Assembly (NCBI RefSeq): GCF_012844455.2
Contig: NZ_JABBCQ020000002.1
Span: forward strand, 124,001 to 188,000
Direction of reading: 5' to 3'
DNA: 64,000 nt
Origin: Comamonas suwonensis
GTDB taxonomy: Bacteria > Pseudomonadota > Gammaproteobacteria > Burkholderiales > Burkholderiaceae_C
Within the stretch, counting starts at the first letter, position 1, and the number at the start of each line of letters is the position of its first letter. Of the stretch, positions 45,700-59,883 are shown one piece after another. A program made the translations under genes and the position numbers. Under the pieces are notes generated by a model. It did not search any database. It was not told where the DNA came from and saw nothing but the letters and a program-made list of their open reading frames with translations.

Positions 45700-45740
45700 C
45701 CCCAAAAGCAAACCGCCGCACGTTGCCGCGCGGCGGTTCA
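45700..45740 (-). terminator. Terminator of carB
   Basis: On the minus strand AACCGCCGC and GCGGCGGTT form a 9-bp stem followed by TTGCTTTT. Confidence 0.7.
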
Positions 45741-45831
45741 AATACATTACCGATGATTATGCCCCGTTTGACAGGGCAAAAATCCGGTAAAAACCCGGCA
45801 GCCCTTACGGACTGAGCTGGATTCAGGCTTC

Positions 45832-49082
<3,251 letters not shown>

Positions 49083-49083
<1 letters not shown>

Positions 49084-50246
49084 TAGTTCTTCTCCATCAG
49101 CGCAGTGAAGCGGTCAAACAGATAGCCGATATCGTTGGGGCCGGGCGATGCTTCGGGGTGACCCTGGAAGCAGAAGGCTGGAACGTCGGTGCGCTCCATG
49201 CCTTGCAGCGTGCCGTCAAACAGGCTGATATGCGTGGCGCGGGTGTTGGCAGGCAACGACTCCACTTCCACCGCAAAGCCGTGGTTCTGGCTGGTGATGC
49301 TGACGCGGCCGGAATCCAGATCCTTAACAGGGTGGTTGGCACCGTGGTGGCTGTTTTGCATCTTGAAGGTCTTGGCACCAGAGGCCAGCGCCATGATCTG
49401 ATGGCCCAGGCAGATACCAAACAAAGGCATCTTGGCAGCCATGATCTCTTGTGCAGCAGCAATGGCGTAGTCGCAAGGTGCGGGGTCGCCAGGGCCGTTG
49501 GAGAGGAACACACCATCGGGGTTCATCGCCAGCACATCCTTGGCAGGCATCTGGGCAGGCACGACGGTCACGTCGCAGCCACGCTCGGCCAGCATGCGCA
49601 GAATGTTCTTCTTCACGCCAAAGTCATAGGCCACGACCTTGAACTTGGGCGCTTCGAGCTTGCCGTAGCCTTGGCCCAGCTTCCACTCGGTCTCTGTCCA
49701 TGCGTAAGACTTGTCGGTGGTCACCACCTTGGCCAGGTCCAGACCCTTCATGCTAGGGGCAGCCTTGGCAGCAGCAATAGCTTCGTCGATCTTGGCTTGC
49801 GTCACGGCTTCGCCGGCAGCCAGGCCTACGATCGCACCGTTTTGTGCGCCTTGGTCTCGCAGCAGACGTGTGAGCTTGCGGGTATCGATGTTGGCAATCG
49901 CCACGGTGTTGCCAGCAATCAGGTACTCCGACAGCGTTTGCTCGCTGCGGAAGTTGCTGGCCAGCAATGGCAGGTTCTTGATGATCAGACCTGCGGCATG
50001 GATCTTGTCAGCCTCGACGTCCTCTGAGTTGACGCCGTAGTTGCCGATATGCGGATACGTGAGTGTCACGATCTGCTGGCAGTAGCTGGGGTCAGTGAGG
50101 ATTTCTTGATAGCCAGTCAGCGAAGTGTTGAAAACGACTTCACCAACGGTGGTGCCTTGCGCACCAATCGAGTTGCCAATAAAGACCGTGCCGTCTGCGA
50201 GCGCCAGAATGGCGGATGGGAAATTTCCCTTGAGAGACAAAAGCAC
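49083..50246 (-). CDS. carA: Carbamoyl-phosphate synthase small subunit
   Basis: Glutaminase subunit that supplies ammonia to CarB. The C-terminal class I amidotransferase domain has the nucleophile in [13 protein letters not shown] and the His/Glu pair in GHPEASPGP; the N-terminal domain starts [17 protein letters not shown] 50246 ([11 protein letters not shown], 387 residues) is chosen because GGAGA lies 5 bp upstream; the longer frame from 50282 adds a non-conserved leader. The promoter is likely at 50375. Confidence 0.95.
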
Positions 50247-50374
50247 AGGGTTCTCCGGTTTTTTAATTACGGTTACGCCCAACGAAGCCCCGGCATGTGT
50301 GCTGGGACATTTTGTCTGCAGGGAATGGCGAGGAAGCGTCGCTAGGCGTATGAAGGAATGCTTGAAAGCCGCCC

Positions 50375-50380
50375 ATTATA
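50375..50380 (-). promoter_or_regulatory. Probable -10 of the carAB promoter
   Basis: On the minus strand there is a perfect TATAAT, giving a leader of about 120 nt before carA. The -35 is weak. Confidence 0.5.
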
Positions 50381-50417
50381 GGGGTGGTCGGCTACAGCCC
50401 CTTGAAAGGCCTCGGGA

Positions 50418-51209
50418 TTACCCTCTTCGCAGAAGCATGCTTACGCTGCTTGCATGCAGGCAAATTGCAGCAGCCGCACCGACGTTGAGTGACTCCTCAC
50501 CCCCCGGCTGAGCAATGCTGATGCGGTGCTCAGCCATCTCCATCAAGGCATCACCAACGCCCTGCCCTTCATGACCCATGGCCCATGCACAAGGCCAGGG
50601 GAGATTGGCTTCATGAATCAATGTCCCCTGATGAGAGCTGGTCACTATCAGCGGCACGCCCAACGACTGGACATCTTCAATCGCAGCGGCCTCCACCAGA
50701 TGCAGTCCAAAGTGAGCCCCCATGCCTGCACGCAGCACCTTCTGACTCCACAGCGCAGCTGTACCCTTGAGCGCCACGATCTGCCTAAAACCAAAGGCCG
50801 CGGCGCTGCGCAAGATGGAACCCACATTGCCAGCATCCTGCACACGATCGAGCAGCACGGTGGCCACGCCGGACTGCACCTGAACGCCCGCATCCCAGTC
50901 CATCACATAGCCCATCCGCGCCGGGGATTCCAGACTGCTGATTTCATCGAACAGCGCATCGGCAATCACTATGACTTTGCTCGCTGCATGCACCCATTCC
51001 TCAGGCGCTTGAGGCCAGAAAGACTGCGCAAAGACGGCGGCTTTAGGCGTCAAACCACGCGCCAGTGCAGCGCGGCACAGGTGATCGCCTTCGAGCCAGA
51101 CGTGGCCCTGCTTGCGATAGGCCGTACTGTCTTGCGAGAGGCGGCGCAGCTCTTTGACGAATGCGTTGTCGCGCGAATGAATTTCCGTGACTTGAGGGCG
51201 TGCAGCCAT
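50418..51209 (-). CDS. TrmH/SpoU family RNA 2'-O-methyltransferase
   Basis: 263-residue SPOUT-class methyltransferase. The three SpoU motifs are present: VLLDRVQDAGNVGSILRSAAA (motif 1), WAMGHEGQGVGDALM (motif 2) and ISIAQPGGEESLNVGAAAAIC (motif 3, in the trefoil knot). An N-terminal L30-like substrate-binding domain is seen as EGDHLCRAALARGL. Its rRNA or tRNA target cannot be told; RlmB- or TsnR-like proteins are similar. It lies downstream of rnhB at the end of the lpx cluster. Confidence 0.92.
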   Translation of the reverse strand: MAARPQVTEIHSRDNAFVKELRRLSQDSTAYRKQGHVWLEGDHLCRAALARGLTPKAAVFAQSFWPQAPEEWVHAASKVIVIADALFDEISSLESPARMGYVMDWDAGVQVQSGVATVLLDRVQDAGNVGSILRSAAAFGFRQIVALKGTAALWSQKVLRAGMGAHFGLHLVEAAAIEDVQSLGVPLIVTSSHQGTLIHEANLPWPCAWAMGHEGQGVGDALMEMAEHRISIAQPGGEESLNVGAAAAICLHASSVSMLLRRG

Positions 51210-51317
51210 GTCAACCTCTGGATAAAAAAAGAAAACCCGGCCTGCTCATGCCTGCCGAGCTTGAATGATCTGAAGATAAAGCGCCTGAGCCGGCCCTGTG
51301 CCGCACTCAGGTTTAAG

Positions 51318-52049
51318 TTACGCGTACAGCGACGCCTGCGACATCTGCCATGTGGAAGTCACGCCGGAAAGCCCGGTCTCGCAAAGCACAGGCTGAGCTG
51401 CGGCACCCTCGCACACCTGACCGGCCAACAGCACCTGCGCCACCGGCGAGAAAGATCGGCGATGCTCAGCCGTCGCACCATGGGTGCGCAGCGCCGCAAG
51501 ATGGGCCGCCGTGCCATAGCCCTTGTGGCCTGCAAAACCGTATTGCGGATATTGGGCATCCAGCCGCTCGCACCAGCGGTCGCGCGTGACCTTGGCCAGA
51601 ATGGACGCGGCAGAGATGGCCTGCACCAGCGAATCGCCCTTGATGATGGCCTCGGCCTGCACATCAATCTGCGGCAGCTGATTGCCATCGACCAGCACCA
51701 GCACGGGCTTGAGGCGCAAGCCCATCACCGCGCGGCGCATGGCCAGCAGCGTGGCCTGAAGAATGTTGATTTCGTCAATTTCCTGCACGGATGCCTGCGC
51801 TATGCAAAAGCACAGCGCCTTGGCGCGGATTTCGTCATACAGCACCTCACGGCGGTTGGCCGTGAGCTTTTTGGAGTCGTTCAGACCCGTAATGGGCTTC
51901 ATGTCATCCAGGATGACGGCCGCAGCCACCACCGGGCCCGCCAGCGGGCCGCGCCCAGCTTCATCCACCCCTGCAACCAGCCCGGGCGGATGCCAGGGCA
52001 GGCTATCTTGCTCAAGCAGCAGGGGAGGCAATGATTTTTTCGATCGCAT
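51318..52049 (-). CDS. rnhB: Ribonuclease HII
   Basis: Removes RNA from RNA-DNA hybrids and single ribonucleotides from DNA. The catalytic acidic residues are in [14 protein letters not shown] (D and E) and VLVDGNQLP (D), and the motif [11 protein letters not shown] follows. ATG 52049 ([15 protein letters not shown], 243 residues) overlaps lpxB by 38 bp. The conserved core begins [16 protein letters not shown]. The C-terminus extends beyond E. coli RnhB. Order lpxA-lpxB-rnhB is conserved in proteobacteria. Confidence 0.94.
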   Translation of the reverse strand: MRSKKSLPPLLLEQDSLPWHPPGLVAGVDEAGRGPLAGPVVAAAVILDDMKPITGLNDSKKLTANRREVLYDEIRAKALCFCIAQASVQEIDEINILQATLLAMRRAVMGLRLKPVLVLVDGNQLPQIDVQAEAIIKGDSLVQAISAASILAKVTRDRWCERLDAQYPQYGFAGHKGYGTAAHLAALRTHGATAEHRRSFSPVAQVLLAGQVCEGAAAQPVLCETGLSGVTSTWQMSQASLYA

Positions 52050-53223
52050 GGGCAGCCAGTTCGGCAGTATCTCGACGCAGTTCGTGATGTAGCGCAGTGA
52101 AGCGCTCAACCAGCGCTTCAATGGTGGCAGGAGAATCCTGGCTGGCTCGGAGCCAGCACAGTGCGGCTTGCGCCAGTGCCTCCGGGCTTGCGGCGTCTTG
52201 CAGCAACTCGGGCACGACAAAATCGCCGCACAGAATATTGGGCAGCCCCACCCATGGCTGGAGCTGCTTGCGCTTCATCAGGCGCCAGCTCCAGGGGTGC
52301 ATGCTGTAGCTGATGACCATGGGGCGCTTGTAGAGCGCGGCCTCCAGCGTGGCGGTGCCGCTGGCAATCAGCGTGCAATCGCAGGCGGCCAATACATCGT
52401 GGGACTGACCCTTGACGATGAGCACCTTGTCCGCCATGCCTGCCTCTGCAGCAATGCGCTTGACTTCTTCATACAAAGAAGGAACGGCAGGCACTACAAT
52501 TTTTGTAGCTGGCAGCGCTTTCTGCACCAGGGCTGCAGCCTTAAAAAAGCCGGAAGCGATATAGCGCACCTCGGAACGGCGGCTGCCGGGCAGCAAAGCC
52601 AGCACCAAGCCCTCTTCAGGCAAACCCAGACGCCCTCGCGCGGCAGCGCGATCGGGGTGCAGCGGAATCACCTGAGCCAGCGGGTGACCGACATAGGTCG
52701 CCTCAATGCCGTGCTGGGCCAGCAGCTCTGGCTCGAACGGAAAGATGCACAGCACATGGTCGGCCGCGCGGCGGATCTTTTCGATGCGATCCGCACGCCA
52801 GGCCCAGATGGAGGGACACACGAAATGCACGGTTTTAACACCGGCCTCGCGCAGCTTGGTTTCAAGACCCAAGTTAAAGTCCGGCGCATCCACCCCCACA
52901 AAGACCGAGGGCGGGTGCGCAATCAGGCGCTGGCGCAGCTTTTTGCGAATGCCCAGCAGCTCCGCCACGCGGGCCAGAACCTCCCAGCTGTAACCGTGCA
53001 CGGCCAGTCGTTCAGACTGCCACCACGCCTCAAAACCGCGCTCCTGCATCCTCTCGCCGCCAATGCCCATCGACGTTGCATCAGGCCAGCGCTGGCGCAG
53101 GCCATCGAGCAGCAGGGAAGCGAGCAAATCGCCCGAGGCCTCACCCGCCACCATGGCAATGCTGGGCGCTACGGAGTCTGCAGTAGCTTGCGCTATCTGC
53201 TTGGAGGTTTCAGAGCTATTCAC
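52012..53223 (-). CDS. lpxB: Lipid-A-disaccharide synthase
   Basis: GT19 glycosyltransferase that condenses UDP-diacyl-glucosamine with lipid X. The family motifs are visible: [17 protein letters not shown] at the N-terminus, [39 protein letters not shown] and [19 protein letters not shown] near the C-terminus. Length is 403. It follows lpxA, with a repeat-derived 61-bp spacer, and overlaps rnhB. A stretch near 52496-52545 resembles the TAGCTGCTAGCGC repeat on the plus strand. Confidence 0.97.
   Translation of the reverse strand: MNSSETSKQIAQATADSVAPSIAMVAGEASGDLLASLLLDGLRQRWPDATSMGIGGERMQERGFEAWWQSERLAVHGYSWEVLARVAELLGIRKKLRQRLIAHPPSVFVGVDAPDFNLGLETKLREAGVKTVHFVCPSIWAWRADRIEKIRRAADHVLCIFPFEPELLAQHGIEATYVGHPLAQVIPLHPDRAAARGRLGLPEEGLVLALLPGSRRSEVRYIASGFFKAAALVQKALPATKIVVPAVPSLYEEVKRIAAEAGMADKVLIVKGQSHDVLAACDCTLIASGTATLEAALYKRPMVISYSMHPWSWRLMKRKQLQPWVGLPNILCGDFVVPELLQDAASPEALAQAALCWLRASQDSPATIEALVERFTALHHELRRDTAELAAHAIEKIIASPAA
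52496..52545 (+). repeat. TAGCTGCTAGCGCTT-type repeat, copy 4, inside lpxB
   Basis: GTAGCTGGCAGCGCTTTCTG followed by CACCAGGGCTGCAGCC follows the repeat layout. It encodes [15 protein letters not shown] of LpxB antisense. The protein alignment with other LpxB shows no insertion here, so the resemblance may partly be chance. Confidence 0.4.
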
Positions 53224-53233
53224 GTCTCAATCT

Positions 53234-53274
53234 TTGATGGAAGCAGCGCTAGCCGCTATCAGTTTTGCAGAGCC
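53234..53274 (-). repeat. TAGCTGCTAGCGCTT-type repeat, copy 5, lpxB-lpxA spacer
   Basis: On the minus strand ACTGATAGCGGCTAGCGCTG then CTTCCATCAAAG matches the left half of the repeat. It fills most of the 61-bp spacer between lpxA and lpxB. Confidence 0.55.
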
Positions 53275-53284
53275 TGAGACTTAC

Positions 53285-54082
53285 TCAGCGCGCAATACCG
53301 CGTGTCGATGCCGCCAGAAAGGCCTGCATGCGTTCTACATCTTGCGCGGCCTCAGGCATATCAGCCTTCATGGCTTCAATCGCCTGCTTGGCCGCCTCCA
53401 GCGTCAAGCCCTGGCGGTACAGCAACTTGTGCATTTGCTTGACGGCAGCCAGTCGCTCCGGTGTAAAACCGCGGCGGCGCAGGCCTTCGGCATTGAAGCC
53501 GCGCACCGCCAGCGGGTTGCCGTCCACCATCATGAAGGGCGGCACATCTTGAGAGATATGACTGGCAAAGCCGGCCATCACATGCGCACCGATGTGGGTG
53601 AACTGGTGCACGCCAGTCAGGCCGCCCAAGATGGCCCAGTCGTCCACATGCACATGACCCGCCAGTGTGGCGTTGTTGGCCAAAATGGTGTTATTGCCCA
53701 CGATGCAATCGTGCGCAATATGCACATAGGCCATGATCCAGTTGTCGTCACCGATCGTGGTCTCGCCACGATCCTGCGCCGTACCCAGATTGAAGGTACA
53801 GAACTCGCGCACCGTGTTGCGGTCGCCGATCACCAGCCGCGTAGGCTCGCCCGCGTACTTCTTGTCCTGGGGCTGAGCACCCAGCGAAGCAAACTGAAAA
53901 ATCTGGTTATCGCAACCAATGGTGGTCGCACCTTCAATCACGCAATGTGCCCCCACCTTGGTGTTGGCAGCAATGCGCACATCTGGCCCGATGACGGCAT
54001 AAGGCCCCACCGATACAGAGGTATCAAGTTGCGCCGCAGGGTCGATAACTGCGGTGGGGTGAATCAAACTCGCTGACGCCAT
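53285..54082 (-). CDS. lpxA: UDP-N-acetylglucosamine acyltransferase
   Basis: First enzyme of lipid A synthesis; moves a hydroxyacyl chain from ACP to UDP-GlcNAc. Hexapeptide-repeat left-handed beta helix from residue ~8; the catalytic His is in [14 protein letters not shown]. The C-terminal helical domain has [23 protein letters not shown] 54082 ([12 protein letters not shown], 265 residues) is chosen over a TTG one codon earlier. It is next to fabZ with a 6-bp gap, as in most Gram-negatives. Confidence 0.97.
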   Translation of the reverse strand: MASASLIHPTAVIDPAAQLDTSVSVGPYAVIGPDVRIAANTKVGAHCVIEGATTIGCDNQIFQFASLGAQPQDKKYAGEPTRLVIGDRNTVREFCTFNLGTAQDRGETTIGDDNWIMAYVHIAHDCIVGNNTILANNATLAGHVHVDDWAILGGLTGVHQFTHIGAHVMAGFASHISQDVPPFMMVDGNPLAVRGFNAEGLRRRGFTPERLAAVKQMHKLLYRQGLTLEAAKQAIEAMKADMPEAAQDVERMQAFLAASTRGIAR

Positions 54083-54088
54083 CAATGC

Positions 54089-54529
54089 TTATCCCACGTG
54101 GCGCATGGTGCACATCAGTTGCGCTTCCGCAGCCACTTCGCCGTCCACGCTGGCAACAGCATTGAACTTCCAGATGCCACCGCGCACGCGATCAATGGTG
54201 ATTTCCAGAGCCAGCTGATCTCCCGGCACCACGGGACGCTTGAAACGTGCGGAATCAATACCCACGAAATAGTAGATATTGTTTTCATCGGGCACCTGGC
54301 CCATGGCATCAAAGGCCAGCAGGCCTGCGGCCTGTGCCAGGGCTTCAAGAATCAGCACGCCAGGCATGACGGGACGACCAGGGAAGTGACCTGTGAAGAA
54401 CGGCTCGTTGAAAGTGACGTTCTTGATCGCCTTGATGCGAGTGTTGCTCTCAAGCTCCAGCACCCGGTCCACCAGGAGGAAGGGATAGCGGTGAGGCAGT
54501 TGCTTGAGAATTTCTTGAATATCCATCAT
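54089..54529 (-). CDS. fabZ: 3-hydroxyacyl-ACP dehydratase FabZ
   Basis: Hot-dog fold dehydratase in fatty acid elongation. The catalytic His is in [15 protein letters not shown] with the Glu in [11 protein letters not shown]. 146 residues. The start is taken at ATG 54529, which overlaps the lpxD stop (TGATG); ATG 54526 is one codon further in and equally possible. It lies in the lpxD-fabZ-lpxA-lpxB operon, which balances fatty acid and lipid A synthesis. Confidence 0.97.
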   Translation of the reverse strand: MMDIQEILKQLPHRYPFLLVDRVLELESNTRIKAIKNVTFNEPFFTGHFPGRPVMPGVLILEALAQAAGLLAFDAMGQVPDENNIYYFVGIDSARFKRPVVPGDQLALEITIDRVRGGIWKFNAVASVDGEVAAEAQLMCTMRHVG

Positions 54530-55530
54530 CAATTTCCGTTGTTGCTACGCTGACCCTCAGCCAGCGTTTGTTCAAGCTTTTTGATGCGCTCACGGAGCGC
54601 ATACAGCTGCCTGAATGTTGCAGCGTTCTTTTCCCATTGCTCGTTTTCTTGCAACGGAAAGATGCCTGTGTAAAAACCTGCCTTGGGCAAGGAACGAGTG
54701 ACCATGGAGGTCGGCGAGATCACCGTTCCATCCGCAATCGTCAAGTGCCCCAGAATATTTGCCGCGCCGCCAATCTGACAGCGCTTGCCAATGCGCGCAC
54801 TGCCCGCAATGCCGGTGTTGCCTGCAATCACCGTATGGGCACCAATGTGCACGTTATGGGCAATTTGAACGAGATTATCGATCTTGACGCCGTCTTCAAT
54901 GATGGTGTCGTCCAGTGCCCCGCGATCTATGCAGGTGTTGGCACCGATTTCGACATCATTGCCAATGCGTACGCAGCCCAGCTGCTCAATCTTTTCCCAC
55001 TGACCTGCCGAAGGTGCAAAGCCAAAGCCGTCCGCACCAATCACCACGCCAGCATGCACAATGCAGCGCTCGCCCACCACACAGCTACTGCTGATGGTGA
55101 CGCGCGACTTGAGCACTGTATCCGCGCCAATCACGGCGCCCGCTTCCACCACACACAGCGGCCCGACATAGGCCGTGACATGAACTTGTGCAGACGCTTC
55201 GACCACGGCTGTGGGATGAATGCCTTGCAGCTTTCCACCCTGCTGATGTGCCTTCCACCACTGGGTAGCCCGTGCGAAATAAGCATAGGGGTCAGCCGTG
55301 ACGATGCAAGCACCGCGCTGCGCCGCTTCATCACGCAGAGGTGGAGCCACAATGACACAAGCCGCCTGAGAGGCGGCCAGTTGCTGGCGATAGCGGGGAT
55401 TGCTTAAAAAGCTCAGATCACCATGGTCTGCGGAGTCCAGTGGAGCGATGCGAGAAATAGTCATCTCGCGATCGCCACCCACCAGTTCTCCGCCGAGCGC
55501 ATCGAGAATGTGTCCCAATAGAACGCTCAC
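54529..55530 (-). CDS. lpxD: UDP-3-O-acylglucosamine N-acyltransferase
   Basis: Third acyltransferase step of lipid A synthesis. An N-terminal uridine-binding domain ([20 protein letters not shown]) precedes a hexapeptide beta helix (from about residue 105: [20 protein letters not shown]) and a C-terminal helix with [19 protein letters not shown]. The catalytic His is within [14 protein letters not shown]. Length is 333. It sits after skp and overlaps fabZ by 1 bp. Confidence 0.97.
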   Translation of the reverse strand: MSVLLGHILDALGGELVGGDREMTISRIAPLDSADHGDLSFLSNPRYRQQLAASQAACVIVAPPLRDEAAQRGACIVTADPYAYFARATQWWKAHQQGGKLQGIHPTAVVEASAQVHVTAYVGPLCVVEAGAVIGADTVLKSRVTISSSCVVGERCIVHAGVVIGADGFGFAPSAGQWEKIEQLGCVRIGNDVEIGANTCIDRGALDDTIIEDGVKIDNLVQIAHNVHIGAHTVIAGNTGIAGSARIGKRCQIGGAANILGHLTIADGTVISPTSMVTRSLPKAGFYTGIFPLQENEQWEKNAATFRQLYALRERIKKLEQTLAEGQRSNNGN

Positions 55531-55546
55531 AAAAGTATCCTTGAGA

Positions 55547-56053
55547 TTACTTTGCGCCGTTCAAGGTCTTGATCACCTTGTCTGTGATATCAAACTTGGG
55601 GTTGATATACACAGCTTCTTGCAGGATCACGTCGTACTTTTCAGCTTCGGCGACTTGCTTGACCACCTTGTTCGCACGATCCAGAACCGTTGCCAGTTCT
55701 TCGTTCTTGCGGGCATTCAGGTCTTCCTGGAATTCGCGGCGCTTGCGCTGAAATTCACGATCCTGATCCACCAGCTGACGCTGACGCGAAGCACGCTGGC
55801 TTTCAGCCATCGTGGGGGCTTCACGCTCGAACTTGTCCGAAGCAGTCTTCAAGGTGTTACCTTGATCGACCAATTCCTTTTCGCGCTTGGAAAATTCCTG
55901 CTCAAGCTTGGCTTGGGCAGCCTTGGCTGCAGATGCTTCACGGAAGATACGATCCGTATTCACAAAACCTGCCTTGAATTCCTGTGCATGCGCAGAGACG
56001 GCCATGGCGCCCAGCAGCACAGCCAGAGAAAGATGGCTAGAAAGAGATTTCAT
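55547..56053 (-). CDS. skp: Periplasmic chaperone Skp/OmpH
   Basis: Trimeric periplasmic chaperone that carries unfolded outer-membrane proteins to BamA. The signal peptide [20 protein letters not shown] ends AHA. After a short body ([20 protein letters not shown]) comes a long coiled coil (about residues 45-115) that forms the tentacles. Length is 168. It starts at the stop codon of bamA, an overlap of 1 bp, so the two are translationally coupled. Confidence 0.95.
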   Translation of the reverse strand: MKSLSSHLSLAVLLGAMAVSAHAQEFKAGFVNTDRIFREASAAKAAQAKLEQEFSKREKELVDQGNTLKTASDKFEREAPTMAESQRASRQRQLVDQDREFQRKRREFQEDLNARKNEELATVLDRANKVVKQVAEAEKYDVILQEAVYINPKFDITDKVIKTLNGAK

Positions 56054-58368
56054 TAGAAAGATGTTCCGATTTGGAATTGCAGTTTCTGGATTCTATCGCC
56101 GGTTTCCTTGCGAATAGGCTGAGCATAAGCCAAACGCAGGGGGCCCAATGGCGAAATCCAGCTAATACCGATACCTGTGGAGGCACGCAGGGAGTTCAGC
56201 TCCATGCTTTCACCTTCCGCCCATACATTACCTACGTCTACAAATGTGAACAGACGCAGGGTTCTGTCATTACCAGCACCGGGGAACGGCACCATGAATT
56301 CACCATTCAGAGTCAGCTTGCGTGTACCACCAAGCGCCAGATTCGTATTCACGGTATCACGGCGACCCAGCGAGCCTTGTTCAAAACCACGCACCGAACC
56401 CAGACCACCCGAATAGAAGTTCTTGAAAATAGGATATGGGTTACCGCCAATACCCTTACCCCAGCCCAACTCGCCATTCAGCGCAATCGTGTACTTCTTG
56501 TTCAGGGGAATGTATTGCTGGACCTGGTAATTAGCCTTCATGTAGCGCATATCGCTCATGAACGACGCTTCCAGATTCAGGCGCTGATAACGGCCGGCAT
56601 TAGGTGCCAGTGCGCTATCTCGATTATCACGAGACCAGCCCAAAGTCAGAGGAATGCCAGTCTTGGAGCAACCCGTATTAGATGCAGTCGTACCGCCACA
56701 ATACTCGCTGTAGATACCCGGCATATACGAGCCGGGCCTGATTTCATTGCCTTCGACACCTGCGCCAAAGAAGATGGTATCCACCTCACTGAACGGCACA
56801 CCAAAGCGCACGCTTGCACCCTTGGTGATGATCTTGTAAGCAGCATCATCATAGTAAGGACGCGTTGTACGGTAGTACAGGTCGTAAGTGCGCGAGATGC
56901 CCGTATCCGTGAAATACGGATTGGTGGTCGAAACCACCATGGTGCGGTTGTATTTGCTGGTATTAACGTCCAGGCCCAGGTAATTACCGGAGCCAAAAAC
57001 GTTTTCCTGCTTGATACCAAAAGACAGCGAAACCTTTTCAGCACTCGAGAAACCAGCACCCAGCTGAATCGAGCCTGTGGGTTTTTCCACCACATTGATC
57101 ATCAGATCAACCTGATCGGGAGAGCCCGGCACTTCCTGCGTTTCAATCTCCACTTGCGTGAAGAAGCCCAAACGATCAACGCGGTCGCGCGACAGCTTGA
57201 TTTTCTGGCCGTCATACCATGACGCTTCGAACTGGCGGAACTCACGGCGAATCACTTCGTCGCGAGTCTTGTTATTACCGCTGACGCTGATACGACGAAT
57301 ATAGGCACGGCGTGAAGGCTGGGCCTGCAGGACGATGTTCACGCGATTATTGGCGCGATCAATTTCAGGCACCGCTTCAACCTTGGCAAAGGCAAAGCCA
57401 AAATTACTGTAATAGTCGGTAAAAGCCTTGATCGTTTCAGCAACCTGGTCAGCGTTATAGGGCTCGCCGGGCTTGATCTTGACCAGAGACTTGAACTCAT
57501 CGTCACGATCCAGGAAGTTGCCGTCCAGCTTCACGCCAGAAACCACGTATTGGTCTCCTTCATGCACATTGACGGTCAAGCCAATGCTCTGCTTGTCTGG
57601 CGAGATGGCAACCTGTGTGGACTCCACACGGAACTCCAGATAGCCGCGCTGCAGATAGTAGGAACGCAAGGCCTCCAGATCGGCATTGAGCTTGTTGCGA
57701 GCGTAACGGTCCGACTTGGTGTACCAGCTCATCCAGTTGCCGGTGTCCTGATCAAACAGGTCCTTGAGCGTGGACTCCTTGAATGCCTTGTTACCAACGA
57801 TATGAATTTCGTTGATCTTGGCAGGGTCACCCTCAGAGACAGTGAACGTCAGGTTCACACGGTTGCGCTCAATAGGCGTCACCGTAGTCACCACCTCCGC
57901 GCCGTACAGGCTACGGTTGATGTACTGACGCTTGAGTTCCTGCTCCGCACGGTCCGCCAGTGCCTTGTCGAATGGGCGGCCATCAGCCAGCCCCACATCG
58001 CGCATGGCCTTGGTCAAGGTGTCTTTGTCGAACTCCTTGGTGCCGGCGAAGTTCACTTCGGCAATGGTGGGGCGCTCTTCAACGACCACCACCAGCACAT
58101 TGCCATTGGCTTCCAGACGGATGTCTTTGAATAGACCCAGAGCAAACAACGAGCGAATAGCGGCTGCGCCCTTTTCGTCGTTGTAGTCATCTCCCACGCG
58201 CAAAGGCATGGAGGCGAAGACCGTACCGGCCTCTACACGCTGCAAGCCCTCGACGCGAATATCTTGAACCTTGAAGGGCTCCAGCGCCCATGCTGCCTGC
58301 GCAGCTAAAACCATAGCAGCCAAGGCAGTTGCAGAGCGCATGCCCAAGCGATTGAAATGTTTTTTCAT
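56053..58368 (-). CDS. bamA: Outer membrane protein assembly factor BamA
   Basis: Essential Omp85 protein that folds beta-barrels into the outer membrane. A signal peptide (MKKHFNRLGMRSATALAAMV, ending near AWA) is followed by five POTRA domains (about residues 30-430, the first starting PFKVQDIRVEGLQRVEAG) and a C-terminal barrel with the VRGF/Y motif in GSVRGFEQG and the terminal aromatic F (IGTSF). Length is 771. It lies between rseP and skp, the usual order. Confidence 0.98.
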   Translation of the reverse strand: MKKHFNRLGMRSATALAAMVLAAQAAWALEPFKVQDIRVEGLQRVEAGTVFASMPLRVGDDYNDEKGAAAIRSLFALGLFKDIRLEANGNVLVVVVEERPTIAEVNFAGTKEFDKDTLTKAMRDVGLADGRPFDKALADRAEQELKRQYINRSLYGAEVVTTVTPIERNRVNLTFTVSEGDPAKINEIHIVGNKAFKESTLKDLFDQDTGNWMSWYTKSDRYARNKLNADLEALRSYYLQRGYLEFRVESTQVAISPDKQSIGLTVNVHEGDQYVVSGVKLDGNFLDRDDEFKSLVKIKPGEPYNADQVAETIKAFTDYYSNFGFAFAKVEAVPEIDRANNRVNIVLQAQPSRRAYIRRISVSGNNKTRDEVIRREFRQFEASWYDGQKIKLSRDRVDRLGFFTQVEIETQEVPGSPDQVDLMINVVEKPTGSIQLGAGFSSAEKVSLSFGIKQENVFGSGNYLGLDVNTSKYNRTMVVSTTNPYFTDTGISRTYDLYYRTTRPYYDDAAYKIITKGASVRFGVPFSEVDTIFFGAGVEGNEIRPGSYMPGIYSEYCGGTTASNTGCSKTGIPLTLGWSRDNRDSALAPNAGRYQRLNLEASFMSDMRYMKANYQVQQYIPLNKKYTIALNGELGWGKGIGGNPYPIFKNFYSGGLGSVRGFEQGSLGRRDTVNTNLALGGTRKLTLNGEFMVPFPGAGNDRTLRLFTFVDVGNVWAEGESMELNSLRASTGIGISWISPLGPLRLAYAQPIRKETGDRIQKLQFQIGTSF

Positions 58369-58411
58369 GAGTGGAAATCGCCGCGAGTGCGGCCTACCGT
58401 AGCGGTAAAAG

Positions 58412-59782
58412 TTAGCCCCAGAGCCGATTGATATCGTTGAAAAAGGCGATTGACATCATCAACAGGATTACTGCCACGCCTGCGCGTTGCAGCCTTTCGG
58501 CCCAGACATCGGAGACGCTCCGCCCCGTCACGCCTTCCCAAAGATAATACATCAGGTGCCCACCGTCGAGAACGGGTAATGGTAGCAGGTTGAGAACGCC
58601 CAAACTGATGCTGATGAGCGCGAGAAACGACAAGTACTGAACCAGACCCATGCTGGCAGACCTGCCAGCATAATCGGCAATCGTCAAAGGGCCGCTGATA
58701 TTCTTGAGCGAGGCTTGGCCAATCACCATGCGCCCCATCATGCGCAGCGTCATGGAAGACAGCTCCCAGGTCTTCTGCACACCAGCGCCCAAACCATCCC
58801 AGAAGCCACGGCGCACCTGAACCATCTCTGGCTGGCTGCCGATAAACGCATTCACACGGGCGCTTGCAGGCTGGCCTTCTTTGGCAGGCAGCATCTCGGG
58901 CTGAACCTGCAAGGAAAGGCGCTGCCCGGCCCGCTCGATGACCCAGTCCTGCGCATCGACATGACCTTCTGCGCCAGAAGCACGAATGGCAGCGCGCACC
59001 TGCGCTCCATCCAGTGCTGGCTGGTCATTGATGCTGATGATGACATCGCCCTTCTTCAGCCCTGCCTTATCCGCCGGGCCACCTGCAACCACATCTTCAA
59101 TGACCGGGCTGCTCCAGGCACCCTGCAAACCTATTTTTTCAAAGAAAGCGGCATCGGGCTCTTTTTGCTGCAAAGCGGCAAGATTCAACGGCACCACGCG
59201 TGCAGCGCCATTCGGTTGCCGCACTACTTCCAGCTGCAGCGACTCGCCTTCAATCGCCGCCGTGGTCACCAACCAGCGCAAATCGCCCATGGCGCGCACA
59301 GGCTGCCATTCCTGACCACCGACAGAGACTCTTTGCACCCACTCACCGCTCTGCACGCCCGCCGTTTGCAGCAACGACCCAGCAGGTGGAGCCGCCAGTC
59401 GCGCAGCAGGCTCGCTCATGCCCAGCCAATTCACCGCTGCCAGCAAAGCAACGGCCAGCACCAGATTGGCAACAGGCCCCGCAGCCACGATGAGTGCACG
59501 GGAGCGCAAGGGTTGGTTATTGAAAGCGAGGTGTTTTTCTTCGGGCTTTACGTCGCCTTCACGCTCGTCGAGCATGCGCACATAGCCACCTAGCGGCAGT
59601 GCAGCCACCACATATTCGGTGCCAGATTTTTTACTGGTCCAGCTCAGCAAAGGCTTGCCGAAACCCACGGAGTAGCGCAATACCTTGACACCACAGGCGA
59701 CGGCCACGCGATAGTGCCCCCACTCGTGCACCGCGATCAGAATTCCAAGAGCCACAACAAAAGCGACAACAGTCAGCAGCAC
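58412..59782 (-). CDS. rseP: Site-2 protease RseP
   Basis: Inner-membrane zinc metalloprotease that cuts anti-sigma factor RseA in the envelope stress response. The zinc motif is HEWGH at residues 19-23, and the second site LPVLDGGHLMYY lies near the C-terminus. Two PDZ domains lie between about residues 120 and 310 (the second contains GLKKGDVIISINDQPALDG). The start is a GTG. It is 456 residues long and lies between dxr and bamA. Confidence 0.96.
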   Translation of the reverse strand: MLLTVVAFVVALGILIAVHEWGHYRVAVACGVKVLRYSVGFGKPLLSWTSKKSGTEYVVAALPLGGYVRMLDEREGDVKPEEKHLAFNNQPLRSRALIVAAGPVANLVLAVALLAAVNWLGMSEPAARLAAPPAGSLLQTAGVQSGEWVQRVSVGGQEWQPVRAMGDLRWLVTTAAIEGESLQLEVVRQPNGAARVVPLNLAALQQKEPDAAFFEKIGLQGAWSSPVIEDVVAGGPADKAGLKKGDVIISINDQPALDGAQVRAAIRASGAEGHVDAQDWVIERAGQRLSLQVQPEMLPAKEGQPASARVNAFIGSQPEMVQVRRGFWDGLGAGVQKTWELSSMTLRMMGRMVIGQASLKNISGPLTIADYAGRSASMGLVQYLSFLALISISLGVLNLLPLPVLDGGHLMYYLWEGVTGRSVSDVWAERLQRAGVAVILLMMSIAFFNDINRLWG

Positions 59783-59883
59783 CTGAACTCCTTTATTTGA
59801 ATGTCAGTTTGGAGTGCTCAATAGGCGGCAAGTTCAATCGCCGCCCACGTATACCTTGCACTTACTCAATACTGTGCAGCAGA

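Noticed and set aside
45613-45747. Longer GreA start at 45747
   Set aside because: The extension is Cys- and Arg-rich, overlaps the carB terminator hairpin, and GreA begins MATIPITK at 45612 with a good ribosome-binding site.
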